From NCBI GenBank assembly GCA_002389265.1, contig DGOD01000338.1, positions 1 to 12,635 of the forward strand: a stretch of DNA of 12,635 nucleotides, written 5' to 3'. Source of the stretch: Gammaproteobacteria bacterium UBA4475 (lineage in GTDB: Bacteria > Pseudomonadota > Gammaproteobacteria > Pseudomonadales > Azotimanducaceae). Each line of letters begins with the position of its first letter. Positions within the stretch are counted from its first letter, which is position 1. Below are positions 6,860-12,635 of this stretch, piece after piece. The position numbers were made by a program, and so were the translations under genes. The notes under the pieces are model-generated. The model was not told where the DNA came from. It was given only the letters and a program-made list of their open reading frames with translations, and ran no database searches.

Positions 6860-8297
6860 GCTGTACGAGGTCGCTCACCTGTTGTGGGTTAGCTTTGCCG
6901 GCGGTTTGTCGCATGACTTGGCCGACGAAAAAACCGATAAGTTTGGTCTTCCCTTCGCGGTATTGCGCCGCTTGTTGGGGGTTGTTCTCGATGACGCTGT
7001 CGACGATAGGGATCAGCTCGTTGCTATTAGAAACCTGGGTCAAGCCCTGTGTGGCGATATAAGTGTCGGGGTCCGTGGCTTCGCCATGCCAAAGCGCAGC
7101 GAAGACAGTTTTGGCGATTTTGCCAGAAATTGTCCCGTCCTTTATTCTTGCTAGCAGCATGCCGAGCGCGTTTGCAGAAAGTGAGATGGCGCTAAGTGAT
7201 TCCGCTGAGGGTGTCAGTGAGTCACGATTCATTTGTCCCAGCAGTTCGACCCTTACCCAGTTGGCTGCGAGCTTGGCATCGCCGCCAACGCGGGCGACTG
7301 TCTCGAAATAGTCTGCCAGTGCCACAGTTGATGCCAGCACCTCTGCGTCGGCCTCGTTCAGATCATAGTCTCGAACGAAGCGCTGAATTTTGGCCTCGGG
7401 CAATTCAGGCATTTGTTGTCTGACAGTCTCAATATAGTCCTGGGTGATGTGGATAGGTAAAAGATCCGGTTCGGGAAAATAGCGATAATCCGTCGCGGTC
7501 TCTTTGCTGCGCATTGGCCGAGTTTCATCCTTGTCGGAATCGTACAGTCGAGTTTCTTGACGAATTCGGCCTCCGCTCTCGAGAACAGCAATCTGGCGTT
7601 CGACTTCATGATTGATGGCTCGCTCGAGAAAGCGGAATGAGTTTACATTCTTGGTTTCTGTGCGGGTGCCCATGGCCTCGGTGCCCATGGGTCGAATAGA
7701 AACATTCGCATCACAGCGTAACGAACCTTGTGACATGTCGCCGTCAGACACACCAAGATAGGTGACCAGTTGATGGATATAACGTGCATAGGCGACAGCC
7801 TCTTCAGCGGATCGCATGTCGGGTTCTGAGACAATTTCCAACAACGGCGTGCCGGCGCGATTCAGATCAATGCCGGTCTTACCGTGATAGTCCTCGTGCA
7901 TTGATTTGCCGGCGTCCTCTTCCAGATGCGCTCGAGTCACCTGAATCGTTTTCACTGACCCGTCTTTGAGAATGATGTCGACGCTGCCGCCGACGACAAT
8001 CGGGGTCTCCAGTTGTGTAATTTGATAGCCCTTAGGTGAGTCAGGATAGAAATAATTTTTGCGGTCGAACACCGATGTCAGGTTGATGGTGGCGCCAATG
8101 GCCAACCCAAATGCTACTGCCTTTTCGTACACCCGGGTATTGACCGTGGGCAGTACGCCGGGAAATCCCAAGTCAATGGCGCAGGCTTGCGTATTGGGCG
8201 CCGCACCGAAGTCGGTGCTGGCACCCGAAAATATTTTCGATTTGGTCTTGAGCTGGGTATGGATCTCCAGACCGATGACGATTTCCCAATCTTGCAT
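6843..8297 (-). CDS. gatB: Aspartyl/glutamyl-tRNA amidotransferase subunit B
   Basis: A 484-residue GatB of normal length. The family signature GLEIHTQL (9-16) is followed by [19 protein letters not shown] (77-95), HLEEDAGK (124-131) and [18 protein letters not shown] (144-161). The C-terminal helical tail domain ends in [20 protein letters not shown]. GatB binds the mischarged Glu-tRNA(Gln) or Asp-tRNA(Asn), phosphorylates the side-chain carboxylate with ATP and receives ammonia from GatA to make the amide. It is the last gene of gatC-gatA-gatB, starting 14 bases after the gatA stop. AGGA, seven bases before its ATG, serves as its ribosome binding site. Nothing looks truncated or unusual. 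Confidence 0.98.
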   Translation of the reverse strand: MQDWEIVIGLEIHTQLKTKSKIFSGASTDFGAAPNTQACAIDLGFPGVLPTVNTRVYEKAVAFGLAIGATINLTSVFDRKNYFYPDSPKGYQITQLETPIVVGGSVDIILKDGSVKTIQVTRAHLEEDAGKSMHEDYHGKTGIDLNRAGTPLLEIVSEPDMRSAEEAVAYARYIHQLVTYLGVSDGDMSQGSLRCDANVSIRPMGTEAMGTRTETKNVNSFRFLERAINHEVERQIAVLESGGRIRQETRLYDSDKDETRPMRSKETATDYRYFPEPDLLPIHITQDYIETVRQQMPELPEAKIQRFVRDYDLNEADAEVLASTVALADYFETVARVGGDAKLAANWVRVELLGQMNRDSLTPSAESLSAISLSANALGMLLARIKDGTISGKIAKTVFAALWHGEATDPDTYIATQGLTQVSNSNELIPIVDSVIENNPQQAAQYREGKTKLIGFFVGQVMRQTAGKANPQQVSDLVQQRLLD

Positions 8298-8311
8298 GGT
8301 GAATTTCCTGG

Positions 8312-9775
8312 TTATTGGCCGTCGTTGGGACGTTGAGCGTGCCAGTCCGATGCTTGCTGGAAGTTATGGGCCACTTTGAGCAGACCGCCTTCATCGAGAT
8401 GGCGACCGATAAGTTGTAGGCCGATGGGTAAACCCTGGCTTTGACCTGCCGGTATCGAGATGGCTGGGAGACCCGCGAGGTTGACGGCGATGGTGTAAAT
8501 ATCCTGCAGGTACATGGCCACCTGATCGTCTACTTTTTCGCCAAGTTTAAAGGCTGTTGACGGCGTCGTGGGTCCTAGGATGTAATCAACTTGGTCAAAT
8601 ACCTGGCTGAAGTCTGCGCTGATTAAACGACGAATCTGCTGAGCCTTGCGGTAGTAGGCTTCATAGTAGCCGGCAGACAACGCAAAAGTGCCGACCATAA
8701 TACGACTCTTGACCTCTCGGCCGAAGCCTTCAGAACGGCTGCGTTTATAAAGATCTTCAATGGATTCCGGATCAGCGCAGCGATAGCCGAAGCGCACACC
8801 ATCGTACCTGGCTAGGTTTGAAGAACATTCCGCCGGCGCAATCACATAATAGGCGGGTATGGCGTGTTGCGTGTTCGGCAGGCTGACCTCCGAGAGAATA
8901 GCCCCCATGGATTCCAGCGTTTTGGCGGCCGCCATCACAGCCGTGCGAATATCGTCATCCAGTCCCTCGTCAAAATATTCTGTGCAGATTCCAATTTTTA
9001 GTCCCTTGATGGATCCGTTGATCTGGGCTAAATAGTCGGGTACTGGCTGATTGATACTGGTGGAGTCGCGATGATCAAAGCCCGCCATAGCTTGCAGCAA
9101 ATGCGCCGCATCTTCTGCGGTTCGTGCCATTGGCCCGGCCTGGTCGAGACTGGAAGCATAGGCAATGACGCCCCAGCGTGACACCCTGCCGTAGGTGGGC
9201 TTTAAGCCGGTAATGCCGCAGAATGCGGCTGGCTGACGAATAGAACCCCCGGTATCTGTGCCGGTTGTGGCGGCGCAGAGACCCGCTGCCAGGCTGGCCG
9301 CTGAGCCCCCTGATGATCCGCCGGGAACGCGATCGGCTCGCCATGGATTGCGCACGGGGCCGTAGTAGCTATTTTCGTTGGATGAGCCCATGGCGAACTC
9401 GTCCATATTAGTTTTGCCCAGGGTCACGACGCCGGCGTCATTGAGCTGCTCAACCAGTGTCGCGTTGTACGGTGCGATAAAGTTGTCGAGCATGCGTGAG
9501 CCAGCGGAAGTTCTTACGCCTTGGGTACAAATAATGTCCTTGTGCGCAATGGGAATTCCGGCCAGTGGCGGATGAATGCCCTTCTGCCTGGCGACGTCCA
9601 TGGCTGCAGCGCGCGCCAAGGCGGGTTCTCGAAGGACGGTGATGTAGCTGTTGATAGCGGGGTCTAGGCGCTCGATGCGATCGAGGTAGTGCCCTGTCAG
9701 TTCGACACTGGAAAAAGCCTTATTGTCGAGATCAAGTAGTAATTGACTGATCGTTTTATCGTGTAGCTCGCTCAT
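8312..9775 (-). CDS. gatA: Aspartyl/glutamyl-tRNA amidotransferase subunit A
   Basis: A 487-residue amidase-signature protein. The Ser-cisSer-Lys triad is intact: Lys79 in IAHKDI, Ser154 in [12 protein letters not shown] and Ser178 in [17 protein letters not shown]. GatA hydrolyses glutamine and supplies ammonia through a tunnel to GatB. The C-terminal region contains the expected [19 protein letters not shown] and [10 protein letters not shown] segments. The ATG lies two bases after the gatC stop, and its ribosome binding site, GGAG five bases upstream, is inside the end of gatC, so expression of the two is closely linked. The cell therefore uses the indirect route to at least one of Gln-tRNA or Asn-tRNA; which one cannot be decided from this window. 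Confidence 0.98.
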   Translation of the reverse strand: MSELHDKTISQLLLDLDNKAFSSVELTGHYLDRIERLDPAINSYITVLREPALARAAAMDVARQKGIHPPLAGIPIAHKDIICTQGVRTSAGSRMLDNFIAPYNATLVEQLNDAGVVTLGKTNMDEFAMGSSNENSYYGPVRNPWRADRVPGGSSGGSAASLAAGLCAATTGTDTGGSIRQPAAFCGITGLKPTYGRVSRWGVIAYASSLDQAGPMARTAEDAAHLLQAMAGFDHRDSTSINQPVPDYLAQINGSIKGLKIGICTEYFDEGLDDDIRTAVMAAAKTLESMGAILSEVSLPNTQHAIPAYYVIAPAECSSNLARYDGVRFGYRCADPESIEDLYKRSRSEGFGREVKSRIMVGTFALSAGYYEAYYRKAQQIRRLISADFSQVFDQVDYILGPTTPSTAFKLGEKVDDQVAMYLQDIYTIAVNLAGLPAISIPAGQSQGLPIGLQLIGRHLDEGGLLKVAHNFQQASDWHAQRPNDGQ

Positions 9776-9777
9776 GT

Positions 9778-10074
9778 CTACTCCACAACCCGTGGAACAA
9801 GGTAGAAGCCACCATCTGTTTCTGGCGCAATAGCCTGAAAACGCTCTCGCTGATCGGTTTCGGTAACTTCATCAGCGCGAAGTTGCTGGCTCGCGTCAGT
9901 AGGGTTCGACATGGGTGCGATACCACTGGTGTCAACGCCATGCATTTGCTCGACCAGGGCCAGGACCTTGGTCATGTCCACTGCGTAGTCATCGATATCG
10001 GCACCATCAATGTTGAGCTGAGACAGTTCGGCGACGGCAAGGACCAGGTCCTGGGTAACTGTGATGGGTGGCAT
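9778..10074 (-). CDS. gatC: Aspartyl/glutamyl-tRNA amidotransferase subunit C
   Basis: A 98-residue GatC, the small belt-like subunit that wraps and stabilises the GatA-GatB interface. It has the usual helical N-terminus ([19 protein letters not shown]), the loop [13 protein letters not shown] and the closing [12 protein letters not shown] place the start at the ATG at 10074, giving MPPITVTQ. A longer version from a GTG at 10104 would add ten residues that do not fit the family. A putative promoter at 10123-10151 gives a leader of about 42 bases for the ATG start but only about 12 for the GTG start. The ribosome binding site is weak (GGAA about 8 bases upstream). It is the first gene of the gatCAB operon and diverges from mreB. 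Confidence 0.93.
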   Translation of the reverse strand: MPPITVTQDLVLAVAELSQLNIDGADIDDYAVDMTKVLALVEQMHGVDTSGIAPMSNPTDASQQLRADEVTETDQRERFQAIAPETDGGFYLVPRVVE

Positions 10075-11435
<1,361 letters not shown>

Positions 11436-11492
11436 CTACGTCGGATTAAGCAAGGTTATTTAGTGCCTCCATTGGATCTCAACGGGATTTGA

Positions 11493-12362
11493 ATTATCAA
11501 ATCGCTATTTCTCGAAGAAACAACAATCGGCTATAAGATGCTGTTCTTCAGTGTCCTGTCACTGGGGTTGCTGGCGCTGGATTACTATACTGACTATCTA
11601 GATTCGGTCAGGTCGGTTCTGAGCATCGTCGTGACACCGATAGTCGTCACTGCAGACTACCCAGCGAGAACCGCGATTCTGGCGCAGGAAACCTTTGCTT
11701 CACAGGCAGATATGCGAGCCGAGATCAGACTCCTTAAACAAGATCAGCTGCTTCTTCGGGCGAAAGTTATCAAAATGGCGGCGCTTGATGCGGAGAACGA
11801 TCGATTACGTGACCTGCTTGGGTCAGCTGCAAAACTTCAAGATAACGTCCTTGTGGCTGAGCTGATTGGTGTTGATCCTGATCCTGAGCGCAATGAAGTT
11901 ATCCTGGATAAAGGTAGCGAGTCTGGTGTTTTTGTTGGTCAAGCGGTGCTCGATGCGCAAGGATTGATGGGGCAGGTGATAGCGACCAGTTTGTATACCA
12001 GTCGCGCTTTGCTCATCAGCGATGAATCACATTCGGTGCCAGTCCAGGTTAATCGAAGCAGTCTACGACTTATCGCTCAAGGCACCGGTATCACGGGGCA
12101 ATTGGAGTTGATTCACGTGCCAGACACCGCCGATATTCAGGAAGGTGACCTGCTGGTGAGTTCGGGTCTGGGAAATCGCTTTCCAGTGGCTTACCCCGTT
12201 GGCGTGGTAAGTAAGGTGGAGCACGATCCTGGCGAGCCCTTCGCTGTCGTGACAGCGATCCCCAGCGCGTCGTTGGAGAAAAGTCGTCACGTCTTGTTGG
12301 TGTTTACTGAAACACGCATGCTGCGTGATGCCAGTAGCCCGCGAAAAGCACCGGGTCGCTGA
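11493..12362 (+). CDS. mreC: Rod shape-determining protein MreC, probably with an AUU start
   Basis: MreC is the bitopic periplasmic partner of MreB that activates PBP2/RodA. With a start at 11493 it has 289 residues: a short cytoplasmic head (IKSLFLEETTIGYK), a membrane helix at about 15-31, a coiled coil at about 65-110 and two beta domains, with conserved-looking DKGSESGVFVGQAVLD and GDLLVSSGLGNRFPVAYPVG. The head matches the usual MreC opening (IKPLF..GPSLG.R), yet no ATG, GTG or TTG is in frame upstream of 11538. An in-frame TGA ends at 11492 and ATT follows at once, with GGGA at 11484-11487 five bases before it. The ATG at 11538 has no ribosome binding site and would remove the whole head. 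The gene identity is certain; the AUU start is inference. The gap to mreB is 57 bases without a terminator. Confidence 0.93.
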   Translation: MIKSLFLEETTIGYKMLFFSVLSLGLLALDYYTDYLDSVRSVLSIVVTPIVVTADYPARTAILAQETFASQADMRAEIRLLKQDQLLLRAKVIKMAALDAENDRLRDLLGSAAKLQDNVLVAELIGVDPDPERNEVILDKGSESGVFVGQAVLDAQGLMGQVIATSLYTSRALLISDESHSVPVQVNRSSLRLIAQGTGITGQLELIHVPDTADIQEGDLLVSSGLGNRFPVAYPVGVVSKVEHDPGEPFAVVTAIPSASLEKSRHVLLVFTETRMLRDASSPRKAPGR

Positions 12363-12363
12363 T

Positions 12364-12635
12364 ATGCGAAGTAATAATCTTTGGTTCATTGGGCTTAGCT
12401 TTTTCATTGCCTTGGTGTTCAGTATCATCTCGTTGCCGGCATTTGTGCCCGTTGATTTTGGCTATCTGAGGCCACACTGGGTCGCATTGGTGCTGATTTA
12501 TTGGGTGATCGCTTTGCCCTATAGAATTGGTATTGCTGTCGCTTGGGTATTAGGGGTTATTCTCGATATTCTTTTGGGTAGCTTGATTGGGCAGCATGCG
12601 ATCGCTCTTATTGTGGTTGTTTACGTGGCGTCTAG
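12364..12635 (+). CDS. mreD: Rod shape-determining protein MreD (3' partial)
   Basis: The first 90 residues of MreD, cut by the right edge. The ATG lies one base after the mreC stop (TGA-T-ATG), so translation is probably coupled; no strong separate ribosome binding site is visible. The visible part is strongly hydrophobic, with membrane segments near residues 5-25, 38-53, 57-74 and 79-90. Typical MreD features are RPHWVALVLIYWVIALPYR and the GVILDILLGSLIGQHA block. MreD is an integral inner-membrane protein of the elongasome that binds MreC and modulates its activation of PBP2. Identity rests on the motifs and on the position after mreC. Confidence 0.93.
   Translation, partial: MRSNNLWFIGLSFFIALVFSIISLPAFVPVDFGYLRPHWVALVLIYWVIALPYRIGIAVAWVLGVILDILLGSLIGQHAIALIVVVYVAS

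Overview
The window looks like the chromosome of a marine-type gammaproteobacterium (Pseudomonadales/Cellvibrionales/Oceanospirillales-like). The strongest evidence is the right half, where gatC-gatA-gatB on the minus strand diverges from mreB-mreC-mreD on the plus strand, an arrangement known from Pseudomonas and relatives. Base composition is close to balanced throughout, and nothing looks like a phage, insertion sequence, tRNA, rRNA or CRISPR array.

Layout. 1-882: C-terminal part of a multiheme c-type cytochrome that enters from the left. 883-1153: gap holding a strong hairpin (930-953), a possible terminator. 1154-3300: two translationally coupled genes, an amidohydrolase and a membrane fatty-acid-desaturase-type di-iron enzyme (TAATG overlap). 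3470-3652 (minus): an unrecognised 60-residue small protein with a very good ribosome binding site. 3953-4720: an SDR oxidoreductase. 4829-5791: a VanY/LAS-type D,D-carboxypeptidase with a twin-arginine-like leader. 6069-6812: a membrane-anchored DUF1499 protein. 6843-10074 (minus): gatB, gatA and gatC, read in the order gatC-gatA-gatB, converging on the DUF1499 gene. 10395-12635: mreB, mreC and the start of mreD, running off the right edge.

How they work together. GatCAB converts mischarged Glu-tRNA(Gln) (and Asp-tRNA(Asn) where present) to the correct amidated form. MreBCD forms the membrane-cytoskeleton complex that directs lateral cell-wall synthesis. The D,D-carboxypeptidase is also a wall enzyme, though it is not adjacent to mre. 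The amidohydrolase and desaturase are probably co-expressed, but their substrates cannot be read from the sequence. The SDR is probably a separate unit.

Most of the window is ordinary. The points most worth checking are a probable AUU start codon for mreC, the coupled amidohydrolase-desaturase pair, the small minus-strand gene with an in-frame open stretch beyond its stops, and a one-residue contraction in the metal-binding motif of the carboxypeptidase. I found no convincing sign of an undescribed multi-gene system.
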